A stretch of 64,000 nt of DNA from Rhizobium johnstonii 3841 (GTDB lineage Bacteria > Pseudomonadota > Alphaproteobacteria > Rhizobiales > Rhizobiaceae). The position numbers were made by a program, and so were the translations under genes. The DNA lies in assembly GCF_000009265.1 (NCBI RefSeq), contig NC_008378.1, positions 186,001 through 250,000 on the forward strand, written 5' to 3'. Under the pieces are notes generated by a model. The model had not been told where the DNA came from, ran no database searches, and saw only the letters and a program-made list of their open reading frames with translations. Below, piece by piece: positions 43,510-53,372 of the stretch; position 1 is the stretch's first letter; each line of letters starts with the position of its first letter.

Positions 43510-43905
43510 ATGCGGAATGCACTGCACCGGCTTCTCCGCAGCGGCGTTGTCCATGTTCTCTTCGCCTTTTTGGCAATGGGCAGCTGGGCGATTTTCGCCA
43601 ATCGCGCGCACGCCATGCCATTGCCGCTCTATGCCGGCCTTGTGCAGGGTGCGATATCCGCCTGCCTGACGCTTTTCCTGAAATCTGTGATCGACTGGCT
43701 TTCGAAGCGCTTTGTCGGATCCGCACGATTTTGGGCGCCGCCTCTCATTGCTTGTCTCGGCTCAGCCAGCATTCTCGTGGCAATCCATGCGGCGACCGGC
43801 ACGCCGGAAATACTCAAGACCATCGCATTTCCGCTGCTCGTATCGACGAGCTACGCGGCGGTTTACAATTATTCGATCTCGGCAAGACGAGGTTTCGATA
43901 CATGA
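43510..43905 (+). CDS. Hypothetical four-helix membrane protein
   Basis: A 131-residue protein that I do not recognise. It has four hydrophobic stretches: VVHVLFAFLAMGSWAIFANR, PLYAGLVQGAISACLTLFLK, FWAPPLIACLGSASILVAIH and IAFPLLVSTSYAAVYNYSIS. The loops are short and basic (LSKRFVGSAR). ATG at 43510 is used; a GTG four codons upstream is possible. It sits 40 bp after the BrnA-like gene and converges on the sugar importer. No signal or motif suggests a function. Confidence 0.55.
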   Translation: MRNALHRLLRSGVVHVLFAFLAMGSWAIFANRAHAMPLPLYAGLVQGAISACLTLFLKSVIDWLSKRFVGSARFWAPPLIACLGSASILVAIHAATGTPEILKTIAFPLLVSTSYAAVYNYSISARRGFDT

Positions 43906-43929
43906 TGGGAAGGCACCTGATCCCATTTT

Positions 43930-43999
43930 GCGGACACTCCTCCTCCTGCGCACGGTAACAAGCAGTCGCAACTGCTGTAGAAAGCAGGGGCGTGTCCGC
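43930..43999. repeat. Spaced inverted repeat between convergent genes
   Basis: GCGGACAC (43930-43937) and GTGTCCGC (43992-43999) are perfect reverse complements 54 bp apart, in the gap before the permease stop. A smaller GCAGTCGCAACTGC hairpin lies between. It may be a composite terminator. Confidence 0.3.
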
Positions 44000-44008
44000 G
44001 CTAGACCG

Positions 44009-44911
44009 TCACTCCTTCACCGCCCCGGTCATCGACGAGACGTAGTAGTCCACGAAGAACGAGTAGAGGATGACCACCGGGAGCGAGCCGAACAATGCGC
44101 CCGCCATCAGTGCCCCCCATTCGAAGACGTCGCCGCGCACCAGTTCGGTCAGCACGCCGACCGGGATGGTTTTGTTTTCCGAGGACTGGATGAACGTCAG
44201 CGCATAGATGAATTCGTTCCAGGACAGCGTGAAGGCGAAGATGCCAGCCGAAATCAGCCCCGGCACGGCGAGCGGCAGGATAATCTTGGTGAGAATCTGC
44301 CATCTGTTGGCGCCGTCCACCAGCGCGCTTTCCTCCAGCTCGAAGGGGATCGAGCGGAAATAACCCATCAGCAGCCAGGTGCAGAAGGGAATGAGGAAGG
44401 TCGGGTAGGTGAAGATCAGCGCCAGCCGCGAGTCGTAGATCCCGAGCTTGAAGACGATGAAGGCAAGCGGGATGAAGAGGATCGACGGCGGCACCAGATA
44501 GGCGAGGAAGATGACGAGGCCGACCGAACGTGACCCTGTGAAGCGGACCCGCTCGATGGCATAGGCGCCGAAGACCGAGGCCACCAACGAGAGGAAGGTG
44601 GAGCAGACCGCGACCAGCATCGTGTTCCACAGCCAGCCCGGATAGGAGGTCTCAAGGAACAGGTATTTGATGTGATCGAGCGTCGCTCCCACCACCCAGA
44701 AGGGGCTGTAGTTGCTGTAGTCGGTCAGCTGATCGTTCGGCTTCACCGCGGTGATCGCCATCCAGTAGAACGGGAAGAGCAGCACGACGACGAAGACAGC
44801 CATCGGCAGGTAGAGCATTACGATCCGCCGCGGCAGGCGGTTCAGATAGCTCATGCCTTCGGCATTGTCGGTCACGACCTGATCGGCGGCGTTTGAATTT
44901 ATCGACATCAT
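44009..44911 (-). CDS. Carbohydrate ABC transporter permease (MalG type)
   Basis: A 300-residue inner-membrane permease with six membrane segments. The conserved cytoplasmic loop of MalG-like permeases is visible: EESALVDGANRWQILTKIIL then PLAVPGLISAGIFAFTLSWN. The N terminus has MLYLPMAVFVVVLLFPFYWM. The exact start is uncertain among GTG 44914, ATG 44911 and ATG 44908, behind AGGGAGAG. It is the third gene (from the promoter) of a MalFGK-type importer on this strand, together with the permease at 44948 and the binding protein at 45965; the ATPase at 47418 is first. Confidence 0.88.
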   Translation of the reverse strand: MMSINSNAADQVVTDNAEGMSYLNRLPRRIVMLYLPMAVFVVVLLFPFYWMAITAVKPNDQLTDYSNYSPFWVVGATLDHIKYLFLETSYPGWLWNTMLVAVCSTFLSLVASVFGAYAIERVRFTGSRSVGLVIFLAYLVPPSILFIPLAFIVFKLGIYDSRLALIFTYPTFLIPFCTWLLMGYFRSIPFELEESALVDGANRWQILTKIILPLAVPGLISAGIFAFTLSWNEFIYALTFIQSSENKTIPVGVLTELVRGDVFEWGALMAGALFGSLPVVILYSFFVDYYVSSMTGAVKE

Positions 44912-44947
44912 CACTCTCCCTAACCCAATTTGGCTCTAACCCCGGCC

Positions 44948-45880
44948 TTAATCCTGGCCGCCCTGTTGCCATTTGCGCCGTTGCAGCCCGAAGAAGCTGA
45001 ACATGATGGCGCCGAGCAGGAAGGGCACCATGGCGACAGCGATTGCCGCACCCTCGCCGAGCTGACCGCCTGGAATGCCGCGCTGGAACGATAGCGTCGC
45101 CATCAGATGTGTCGCATTGACGGGTCCGCCCTTGGTCAGCACGTAGATGAGCTGGAAATCCGTGAAGGTGAAGAGCACCGAGAAGGTCATCACCACGGCG
45201 ATGATCGGCGTCAGCATCGGCAGCGTCACGTAGCGGAAACGCTGCCAGCTCGTGGCGCCGTCGAGCGAGGCGGCTTCCTGCAGCGACGCCGGAATCGTCT
45301 GCAGCCCCGCAAGCAGCGAGATCGCCACGAAGGGAATGCCGCGCCAGACATTGGCGACGATGACGGATATGCGCGCATTGATCGGGTCGCCGAGGAAGTT
45401 GATCGGTCCGCTGATCAGCCCGAGCTGCATCAGCGACCAGGAGATGATCGAAAATTGGGAATCGTAGATCCACCAGAAGGCCAGCGCCGAAAGCACCGTC
45501 GGCACGACCCAGGGAAGCAGCACGATGGCCCGGAAGAAGGACTTGAACGGCAGGTGCTGGTTGAGCAGCATCGCCAGCCAGAGGCCAAGCGCGAATTTCA
45601 GCACCGAGGCGACGGAGGTATAGAGAATGGTGTTGAAGACCGACAGCCAGAAGACGCTGTCGTCCATCAGGAACTGGTAGTTCTCCAGCCCGATGAAGAT
45701 GCCGTCGCGGCCGATCCTCGTATCGGTGAAGCCGAGCCAGACGCCGAGCCCCAGTGGATAGGTGAGAAAGCAGACGAGGAACACCGCCGCCGGCAGCATG
45801 AACAGGAAGCCGAGCACATTGTTGTTCTGCAGCAGCGAAGAGATCGGCCCACGCCTGTCCTCCGAATTCACCATCGACAT
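44948..45880 (-). CDS. Carbohydrate ABC transporter permease (MalF type)
   Basis: A 310-residue permease with six membrane segments: NVLGFLFMLPAAVFLVCFLT, the DTRIGRDGIFIGLENYQFLM periplasmic loop, and the coupling loop LQEAASLDGATSWQRFRYVT followed by LPMLTPIIAVVMTF. It pairs with the MalG-type permease 36 bp downstream. ATG 45880 is preferred because GGGAG is six bases upstream; ATG 45886 abuts the ribosome site. Substrate is unknown but probably a sugar or sugar acid, given denD and a GntR regulator beyond the ATPase gene. Confidence 0.88.
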   Translation of the reverse strand: MSMVNSEDRRGPISSLLQNNNVLGFLFMLPAAVFLVCFLTYPLGLGVWLGFTDTRIGRDGIFIGLENYQFLMDDSVFWLSVFNTILYTSVASVLKFALGLWLAMLLNQHLPFKSFFRAIVLLPWVVPTVLSALAFWWIYDSQFSIISWSLMQLGLISGPINFLGDPINARISVIVANVWRGIPFVAISLLAGLQTIPASLQEAASLDGATSWQRFRYVTLPMLTPIIAVVMTFSVLFTFTDFQLIYVLTKGGPVNATHLMATLSFQRGIPGGQLGEGAAIAVAMVPFLLGAIMFSFFGLQRRKWQQGGQD

Positions 45881-45964
45881 TGCCATCTCCCAGATTGCAC
45901 TTGAACTCCCAGAGGACTTTGCGGCATGCCGAGGGCCGGCACACCGCTTGTTTTGAAGCGCGGC

Positions 45965-47269
45965 TCAGACGCGATAGTAGCGGTTTGCCCGCCGTTCAGC
46001 TTCCTTCATCGCATCTTCGGGCGACATCTGGCCGGTGACGGCGGCCGCATACATGTCGACCAGAACGTAGTCGGCCATGGTCGCTGCCGAGGCATAACCG
46101 AGTGGGCCGGCATAGCCGTTCGGGCGCAATTTTTCCGAGGCGCGCGCATAAGGCGCGTGGATCGGATCGGATGTCCAGATCGGGTTCTGGGCGAAAGCCT
46201 TGAGCGGCTGGCAGCAATAGGCGCTGGAGCCCTGGATCCAGGCATTCATCTGGTCGGCTTCCATCATGAACTTGATGTAGGCCTTCGCCGCTTCCGGATA
46301 CTTCGTATGCTTGAAGAGAAGCAGGGAGCTCGTCTGGAAAAGCTCGACGCTCTGGCCAACCGGGCCGACGGGGAAATTCGTCGTGCGGATGTCCTTGGCG
46401 ATCTCGGCGAGCTTCGGGTCGTTCTTGGCCGTGTAATAGACCGAGACGCCGTTGGCGATCAGCGAAACCTGGCCGGCGAGGAAGGCGCGGTTGTTGTTGA
46501 CGTCCTGCCAGCTTTCCGTGCCTGGAATGAAGGTCGCATAGAGCTCCTTGGCATAGTTGATCGACGCCAGCGTTTCCGGGCTGTTGATCGTCACCTTGCC
46601 GCCTTCGTCGACCATCTTGCCGCCGTGGCTCCACAGCAGCCAATGGGCGTAGTTGTTGCCGTCGCCGACGGCCTTGCCGTGCGGGAAGCCTGCCGGCGTG
46701 CCCTTGGCTTTCATCGCCTTGCAAAGCTCCAGGAAGCCTGCCGTGTCTTTCGGGAACTCGCTGAAGCCGGCAGCCTTCACGTGAGTGTCGCGATAGACCA
46801 CCGCATTGCCGATTGCCGCCAGCGGCATGGCGATGAACGTGTCGCCGCGCGCGGCATAACCCTTCACGCCGTCATACCAGCCGCCATATTTGTTGCCGAG
46901 ATAGTTGGCGAGCTCGGTCAGGTCGACCAGCTTGTCGGGATACTGGTGAGCGTCGTCGAACCAGCACATGATGAGGTCGGGGCCGGAACCGACATTGGCC
47001 GCGACGGCAGCCTTTGGGCGGATATCTTCCCAGCTTTCCTTGTCGATGCGCACCTCTACGCCGGTCGCTTCGGTGAATTTCTTGGTGTTGGCAATCCAGG
47101 CCTCCTCGTCGCCCTTGACGAAGGGTGTCCAGCGCAGTAGCCGCAGGCTGGCGCCGCTTTCCGGTGTATAGGTCGGTTCGGCCTGGGCGAAGGTCGGCCG
47201 GATGCCGAGGCCGGCGGCGCCGGCAACGGCAGCCGAGGCGGCAAGAAAGTCACGTCTCTTAAACCTCAT
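45965..47269 (-). CDS. Carbohydrate ABC transporter binding protein with Tat signal
   Basis: A 434-residue family 1 extracellular solute-binding protein. The N terminus MRFKRRDFLAASAAVAGAAG is a twin-arginine signal (KRRDFLA), unusual for a sugar-binding protein but common in this rhizobial group; cleavage is likely after TFAQA. The mature part has LRLLRWTPFVKGDEEAWIAN, LIMCWFDDAHQYPDKLVDLT and SLLLFKHTKYPEAAKAYIKF. The ATG at 47269 has GAGGAGGA upstream. It follows the ATPase gene by about 150 bp and precedes the permeases. Confidence 0.88.
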   Translation of the reverse strand: MRFKRRDFLAASAAVAGAAGLGIRPTFAQAEPTYTPESGASLRLLRWTPFVKGDEEAWIANTKKFTEATGVEVRIDKESWEDIRPKAAVAANVGSGPDLIMCWFDDAHQYPDKLVDLTELANYLGNKYGGWYDGVKGYAARGDTFIAMPLAAIGNAVVYRDTHVKAAGFSEFPKDTAGFLELCKAMKAKGTPAGFPHGKAVGDGNNYAHWLLWSHGGKMVDEGGKVTINSPETLASINYAKELYATFIPGTESWQDVNNNRAFLAGQVSLIANGVSVYYTAKNDPKLAEIAKDIRTTNFPVGPVGQSVELFQTSSLLLFKHTKYPEAAKAYIKFMMEADQMNAWIQGSSAYCCQPLKAFAQNPIWTSDPIHAPYARASEKLRPNGYAGPLGYASAATMADYVLVDMYAAAVTGQMSPEDAMKEAERRANRYYRV

Positions 47270-47417
47270 GATATTCCTCCTCTTCAAAAAAGCGGGTGCG
47301 AACTCCCCGCCATTCACCTCCCGCTTGGTGAACGACGGTCCTTGCATCCCTGAAACGGGGTGCTGCCGGCCTGCGGGCGACGGGGGCTCCTCCGCCCCGC
47401 GCAGCCACAGGACGGCG

Positions 47418-48485
<1,068 letters not shown>

Positions 48486-48651
48486 ACCCACTCCTCCCAG
48501 AAATCGAGCGCTACATGCTATGTATTCGTATTTTCGTATATCTTGCCGGCGGCCTTAACTTCTCAAGGCCTTCTGCCGCTGCAATCCCGCATATGCGGGC
48601 GTGCCCTGGCGGTACTCTCCTCCTATGGGGCGGTTTTAGCCCGGTTCAATC

Positions 48652-49638
48652 TCATCCGGACGCACCCGGAGCGTCTTCGGCGAGATAGACCTCGATCAGC
48701 TCGTCCACCGTGGTTTCGGCGACGAAACCCAGTTGCGTCGCGCGTTCGGGCGTAAAGGACTTCGGCCATCCGGCGACGATCCCTTCAATGACCTCATCGC
48801 GGCGACGATCGATCAACTCCGCCGCCTCGGGACCGGCAGCACGGCGCAAGGCGGCAATCTGGTCGGCAACGGTGGCGGCGACGCCGGGCATGGTGAGCGT
48901 GCGCCGAACACCCAGCGCGGCCGTGTCGAGCGTAGCCGCATGGATCAGGAACTTGATGGCGGAACGCGGGCTTGCCAGCCAGTGCTTGACCGTTTCTTCG
49001 ACCGGAAGAACGGCCCGCTGGCCTGCGAGCGGTTCACGCAGGATTCCGGAAAAGAAGCCCGATGCGGCGGCATTCGGCGCACCCGGCCGAATCACGATGG
49101 TCGGCAACCGAATTCCGACGCCGTCGATAAAGCCGCGCCGCGAATAGTCGGCAAGCAGAAGCTCGGAGATCGCCTTCTGGACTCCGTAGCTGGTGAGAGG
49201 TGCGAGCACATAATCATCGGGAATGGGATCGGGAAACGGCGAGCCATAGACCGCGATCGACGAGGAGAATACGAACCGGGGAACATAGGCTTGGCGGCTT
49301 CCTTCCCGGCGGATCGCTTCCAACAGCAATCGGGTGCCGTCGAGATTGACCTTGTAGCCGAGGTCGAAATTGCGCTCGGCTTCACCGGAAACGATCGCGG
49401 CGAGATGGAAGATCACGTCGGCCCGGCGAGCCGCCAGGGCCTCCGCTGCGCCGCTTTCGGAAATATCGGCAGCCAGCGCTTCCGCCGGCACGAAGACGTC
49501 GGCGGGCACCGGCGGAGGCGTTACATCCACAAGCGTCATGCGCGTGATTGTATCGCCGCCGAGTGACCCGCTGCGCCCCAGTGTGGCGGCGAGCTTCCGG
49601 CCGATCATTCCTCCCGCCCCGATAATGAGAATGTGCAT
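48652..49638 (-). CDS. denD: D-erythronate dehydrogenase-like (NAD-dependent epimerase/dehydratase family)
   Basis: A 328-residue short-chain (extended) dehydrogenase. NAD motif MHILIIGAGGMIGRKLAATL, then DVIFHLAAIVSGEAERNFDL, catalytic SSSIAVYG and YGVQK (Tyr-x-x-x-Lys), and RLPTIVIRPGAPNAAASGFF. The DenD subgroup (oxidising D-erythronate to 2-oxo-D-erythronate) shows this VSGEAE and RPGxPN pattern. The usual partners (kinase OtnK/DtnK, isomerase OtnI, aldolase OtnC) are not found here, so substrate is not certain; uronate or lactone-related dehydrogenases of this family are alternatives. It is 21 bp after the GntR gene. Confidence 0.75.
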   Translation of the reverse strand: MHILIIGAGGMIGRKLAATLGRSGSLGGDTITRMTLVDVTPPPVPADVFVPAEALAADISESGAAEALAARRADVIFHLAAIVSGEAERNFDLGYKVNLDGTRLLLEAIRREGSRQAYVPRFVFSSSIAVYGSPFPDPIPDDYVLAPLTSYGVQKAISELLLADYSRRGFIDGVGIRLPTIVIRPGAPNAAASGFFSGILREPLAGQRAVLPVEETVKHWLASPRSAIKFLIHAATLDTAALGVRRTLTMPGVAATVADQIAALRRAAGPEAAELIDRRRDEVIEGIVAGWPKSFTPERATQLGFVAETTVDELIEVYLAEDAPGASG

Positions 49639-49659
49639 CGTGTTTCGCCTCCCTGCGAA

Positions 49660-50394
49660 CTACGAGAAGAGTAACTTGGTCGTCGTATAAATACGGGTTT
49701 CGTGGATTGCGAAGGCCGCGCATGCGGCATCCGGGTCCCGCGTCTCCAAACCAGCCAGGATCAACCGGTGATCGGCGATGCTCGTGGCGATACTCCCGGG
49801 CTGCGATACGACGCGCCTCCGGTGGCTCAGAAGATAGGAATAGAGGTCGGCGGCCATATCAGCCAGCACCGCGTTGCCGCTGGAACGGTAGATAGCGGTG
49901 TGAAATTCCCGGTCGCAGATCAAAAAACGGACGGGATCGTCGCAGGCGGCTTCCTGTGCTGCGATCGACTTGCGGAGATAGTCAAAAGTTGCAGGCTCCA
50001 TCTTGAGCGCGGCGGCCCTGACGACCTGTGCTTCGATAAGAAGCCGAGCCTCATGAACATTGTCGAGACTGTAGGCCGCGATGTCGCGATACCGCGCAGC
50101 CTGGACGGCCAATTCGCCGACGTCCTCCGATGCCACCACCGTGCGCGTTCCGTGCACAACCGAGAGAATCCCATGCGTGGAAAGGATAAGGATCGCCCCA
50201 CGGACGGTCTCGCGGCTGACCGAGAGTGCGGAAGCCAGCTCCCGTTCGCTGGGCAGCGGGTCGCCGGCTTTGAGGATGCCGGTGGCGATGAAGGTCGCAA
50301 TCTTCTGGACGACGAAGTCTTTCATCGACTTCTTCGGCGCTCCCCCAAGCGTTGCAACGTCGTCTTCGAGCATCGCCCGAACATCCATCGCCAT
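49660..50394 (-). CDS. GntR family (FCD) regulator of the sugar importer/denD operon
   Basis: A 244-residue FadR-type regulator. Winged helix: MKDFVVQKIATFIATGILKA, then LPSERELASALSVSRETVRG and a wing GILSVVHGTRTVV. The FCD domain has EARLLIEAQVVRAAALKMEP, DREFHTAIYRSSGNAVLADM and SIADHRLILAGLETRDPDAA, with the metal-binding aspartate and histidines in place. The ATG at 50394 follows GGGGAGGGG. Immediately upstream is a 20-bp-arm inverted repeat, a likely autoregulatory operator. It probably regulates denD (21 bp downstream) and perhaps the importer; the effector would be a sugar acid. Confidence 0.88.
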   Translation of the reverse strand: MAMDVRAMLEDDVATLGGAPKKSMKDFVVQKIATFIATGILKAGDPLPSERELASALSVSRETVRGAILILSTHGILSVVHGTRTVVASEDVGELAVQAARYRDIAAYSLDNVHEARLLIEAQVVRAAALKMEPATFDYLRKSIAAQEAACDDPVRFLICDREFHTAIYRSSGNAVLADMAADLYSYLLSHRRRVVSQPGSIATSIADHRLILAGLETRDPDAACAAFAIHETRIYTTTKLLFS

Positions 50395-50400
50395 CCCCTC

Positions 50401-50447
50401 CCCCTGAGGTCTGCTGGTCCGGTAAGTGGGCCAGTAGACCTCAGGGG
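50401..50447. promoter_or_regulatory. Long inverted repeat upstream of the GntR gene
   Basis: The arm at 50401-50420 (CCCCTGAGGTCTGCTGGTCC) pairs with 50428-50447 over 18 of 20 bases around a 7-base loop GGTAAGT. It ends six bases from the GntR start, overlapping the position of the ribosome site. The inner CTGGTCC and GGGCCAG halves resemble GntR/FCD operators. It could act as an operator, as a 5' UTR hairpin controlling translation, or both. Confidence 0.6.
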
Positions 50448-50549
50448 CAAGAGATTGTCAACGCTTGGATGTCCTCGATCGATTCCACAGTTATTTGGAG
50501 CAATTTCGTGAAGAGCAATATCGGCATGCAGAGAAATTCACTCGGATGC

Positions 50550-53195
50550 TCAAGCCGCCTTGAAGCCCTTGCCGAGCCGCTTGATCGCCTGTTCCAGCGG
50601 ACGCTTGCCGTCATTGTAATCTTCCCAGGCGGAAGATTTTGACAGCAAGGCCGGAACGGTGCGGATGGTGAAGCGCTTGGGGTCCAGATCTGATTTGACC
50701 TGGGTCCAGGTCAGCGGCATCGAGACGGTGGCACCCGGCCGGGCGCGGGGTGACAAAGGCGCCACTGCCGTCGCCATCCGGTCGTTACGCAGATAGTCGA
50801 GGAAGATCCGGCCGTTCCTCAGGCTCTTCGTCATCTTGATCAGGTAGAGATCGGGATTGTCGCGCGCCATCTGCTGGCAGACGTCGTGTGCGAAGCTCTT
50901 CGCTTCGGCCCACGAAAGCGGCTTGCGCTTGTTGATTGCGAGTGGAGTGACGACGTGCAGACCCTTGCCGCCGGTCGTCTTGCAAAAGCCGATCAGGCCG
51001 AGCGCGTCGAGACGATCGCGCATTTCGCGGGCTGCCGAAACGACCGCGCAGAATGGTACGTCCGGACCTGGATCAAGGTCGAAGACGAGCCGGCCCGGCA
51101 CCTCAGGCTGATGCGGTCCGCAATTCCAGGGATGCAGTTCGACGGCGCCGATCTGCGCGACGGCAGCCAAGCCTTCGACCCGGTCGATCTGCAGATAGGG
51201 CTTTTTATCGCCGAAGACCTTGACCAGTTCGAGAAGGTTCGAGGTGCCGAGCATCGCATGGCGCTGGAAAAACTGCTCGCCGCCGATCCCGTCGGGCGCG
51301 CGGATGATCGAACACGGCCGTCCCTTGATGTGCTCGATCAGCCAGGAGCCGACGGCTTCGTAGTAGCGGGCCAGTTCCTCCTTGGTAACGGGTTTTCCGT
51401 CATTGGCATTCGGCCATAGCGGCTTGTCCGGGTTGGATATCAGTACCCCCATGACCTCGGCCTTGGCGCTTTTTCGGCGGATGGGTCTGGCCTTCGCCTC
51501 CACCACCGGCTGCGGCACGTCAGTTTGCGCGGGCTTTGCCGGCCGATCGGCCTTGACCTCTTTGGCCGGCTTGTCGTCCCGCAGTCCCTTGAAGGCCGCC
51601 TGCCGGACAATGCCGTCGGCCGTCCAGCCCGCGAATTCGATTTCCGCCACCAGCTCGGGTTTCAGCCAGGTGACCTCGGCCTCTTTTTTCGGCGCGCCGA
51701 TGCCGGTGAACGGCGATTTCGCCGTCTCGAGCGCTTTCAACTTCGGCAGCAGCGTTTCCACTTTCTTCGCGCCATATCCCGTGCCGACGCGGCCGACATA
51801 GACGAAGTGGTCGCCGTGATAGACGCCGACCAGCAGGGATCGGAATTTCCCGTTGGTCTTGGCATAGGCGCCGATCACCACCTCGTGGCCGGAGCGGCAT
51901 TTCGACTTCGCCCAGCTTTCGGTGCGGCCGGATTGATAGGGTGCATCCGCCTCTTTCGAGACGATGCCTTCCAGTGAGAGTTTGCAGGCAGACCGGAGAA
52001 CTGCATCACCGCCGGTGTCGAAATGCTCGACGAAACGGATGCGCGGATCACTACCGGCGTCGGACAGAAGGCTTTGAAGCCGCGCCTTGCGCTCGATGAG
52101 CGGTAGAGATCGCACGTCCTCGCCTCCCTCATAGAGAAGATCGAAGGCGAAATAGACGAGCTCGCCGGTCTTGCCTTCCGAAAGGGCCGCCTGCAGGGCC
52201 GCGAAATCAGGAACGCCATGATCGTCGAGGGCGCAGATCTCGCCGTCGATGATCGAATCGGGCAATGTCGACGCTGCCTCGGCGATCTCAAGATATTTGG
52301 CCGTCCAGTCGAGCCCTTTCCTGGTCTTCAGCGTCGCCTCGCCATCCAGCACTCGCATCTGGATCCGGTAACCGTCGAACTTGATCTCGTGAAGCCAGCC
52401 GGTGCCGGCCGGAGGCCGTTCCAGGGTCTGACAGAGTTGCGGCGCAATGAAATCCGGCAGATCGACGTTTGTGGCCGGTTTCGATTTCCGACCGCCTCCG
52501 GCGCCCTCTTTTCGCTCTTCGGCAGCCAGTCCGTCATTGCTGTCCCAGACGGCATCAGCCTGAACGTCGCCACCCTCGACCATGAAGGGCTTGGGCTTTC
52601 GTCCCTTGCCGGCGGCAATCATCTCCATGGTTCGGCCGGAGGCGACGGAGGTGTCGTTCTCCTCGAGGATCGCTTCGCCATTGTTTTCGACGGAGAACTC
52701 ATCATGGTGTTTGATGAGCAGCCAATTTGTCCGGTTGCCGCCGTTGCGATCATTGCGCATGCGCACCAGCACGAAGCTGCCGTGCAGGCGTTTGCCTTCC
52801 AAGGTGAACTTGAAGTCACCCTTGGCGAGGGCCTGCTCGGGGCTCTTCTTTCCTTCCGGTTCCCAATAGCCCCGGTCCCAGAGCATGACCGTCCCACCGC
52901 CATACTGACCTTTCGGAATGGTGCCTTCGAAGTCGCCATAGTCGAGCGGATGATCCTCGACCTCAACTGCCAGCCGCTTGTCGTGCGGGTCGAGAGACGG
53001 GCCTTTGGTGACCGCCCAGGATTTGAAGACGCCATCCAGCTCGAGCCGCAGGTCGTAGTGCAGCCGGGTGGCATCATGTTTCTGGATGACGAAGCGGCGG
53101 CGATTGCTGCGCGCCAGGCGTTTTTCACCGCTCGGCTCCTCCGTTTTTTTAAAGTCGCGCTTCGACCGATAGGTCGATAGTTTGTCACTGGCCAT
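50550..53195 (-). CDS. ligD: LigD: multifunctional ATP-dependent DNA ligase for end joining
   Basis: An 881-residue protein with the domain order phosphoesterase-ligase-polymerase. Residues about 30-160: 3'-phosphoesterase ([40 protein letters not shown]). Residues about 235-530: ligase with the active lysine in [32 protein letters not shown] and [20 protein letters not shown]. Residues about 590-880: primase-polymerase ([49 protein letters not shown]). Linkers are rich in lysine, proline and alanine. ATG 53195 begins the conserved N terminus. It would repair double-strand breaks with Ku, not encoded in the window. It diverges from the SLC13 gene. Confidence 0.93.
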   Translation of the reverse strand: MASDKLSTYRSKRDFKKTEEPSGEKRLARSNRRRFVIQKHDATRLHYDLRLELDGVFKSWAVTKGPSLDPHDKRLAVEVEDHPLDYGDFEGTIPKGQYGGGTVMLWDRGYWEPEGKKSPEQALAKGDFKFTLEGKRLHGSFVLVRMRNDRNGGNRTNWLLIKHHDEFSVENNGEAILEENDTSVASGRTMEMIAAGKGRKPKPFMVEGGDVQADAVWDSNDGLAAEERKEGAGGGRKSKPATNVDLPDFIAPQLCQTLERPPAGTGWLHEIKFDGYRIQMRVLDGEATLKTRKGLDWTAKYLEIAEAASTLPDSIIDGEICALDDHGVPDFAALQAALSEGKTGELVYFAFDLLYEGGEDVRSLPLIERKARLQSLLSDAGSDPRIRFVEHFDTGGDAVLRSACKLSLEGIVSKEADAPYQSGRTESWAKSKCRSGHEVVIGAYAKTNGKFRSLLVGVYHGDHFVYVGRVGTGYGAKKVETLLPKLKALETAKSPFTGIGAPKKEAEVTWLKPELVAEIEFAGWTADGIVRQAAFKGLRDDKPAKEVKADRPAKPAQTDVPQPVVEAKARPIRRKSAKAEVMGVLISNPDKPLWPNANDGKPVTKEELARYYEAVGSWLIEHIKGRPCSIIRAPDGIGGEQFFQRHAMLGTSNLLELVKVFGDKKPYLQIDRVEGLAAVAQIGAVELHPWNCGPHQPEVPGRLVFDLDPGPDVPFCAVVSAAREMRDRLDALGLIGFCKTTGGKGLHVVTPLAINKRKPLSWAEAKSFAHDVCQQMARDNPDLYLIKMTKSLRNGRIFLDYLRNDRMATAVAPLSPRARPGATVSMPLTWTQVKSDLDPKRFTIRTVPALLSKSSAWEDYNDGKRPLEQAIKRLGKGFKAA

Positions 53196-53372
53196 GGTCG
53201 TTCCCGAAAGCAACCCCGACAGCGAAATGCCGCCTGGCGGCTGGAAGTTCCATCAGGGTGCTCCCCCAGCCGTCAGCGGATATAACGGCTGGGATAGACG
53301 AGAAAAAATTTCTCCGCCTCGCCGCATCGTTCTCTTGCTTGAAACGTTAGTTGCTACCACCGGGATGCAAAC

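Noticed and set aside
48517..48540. Repeated CGTAT words upstream of the importer ATPase gene as an operator
   Set aside because: They form direct rather than inverted repeats in a simple AT-rich stretch, and the only similar sequence nearby lies inside the GntR coding region.
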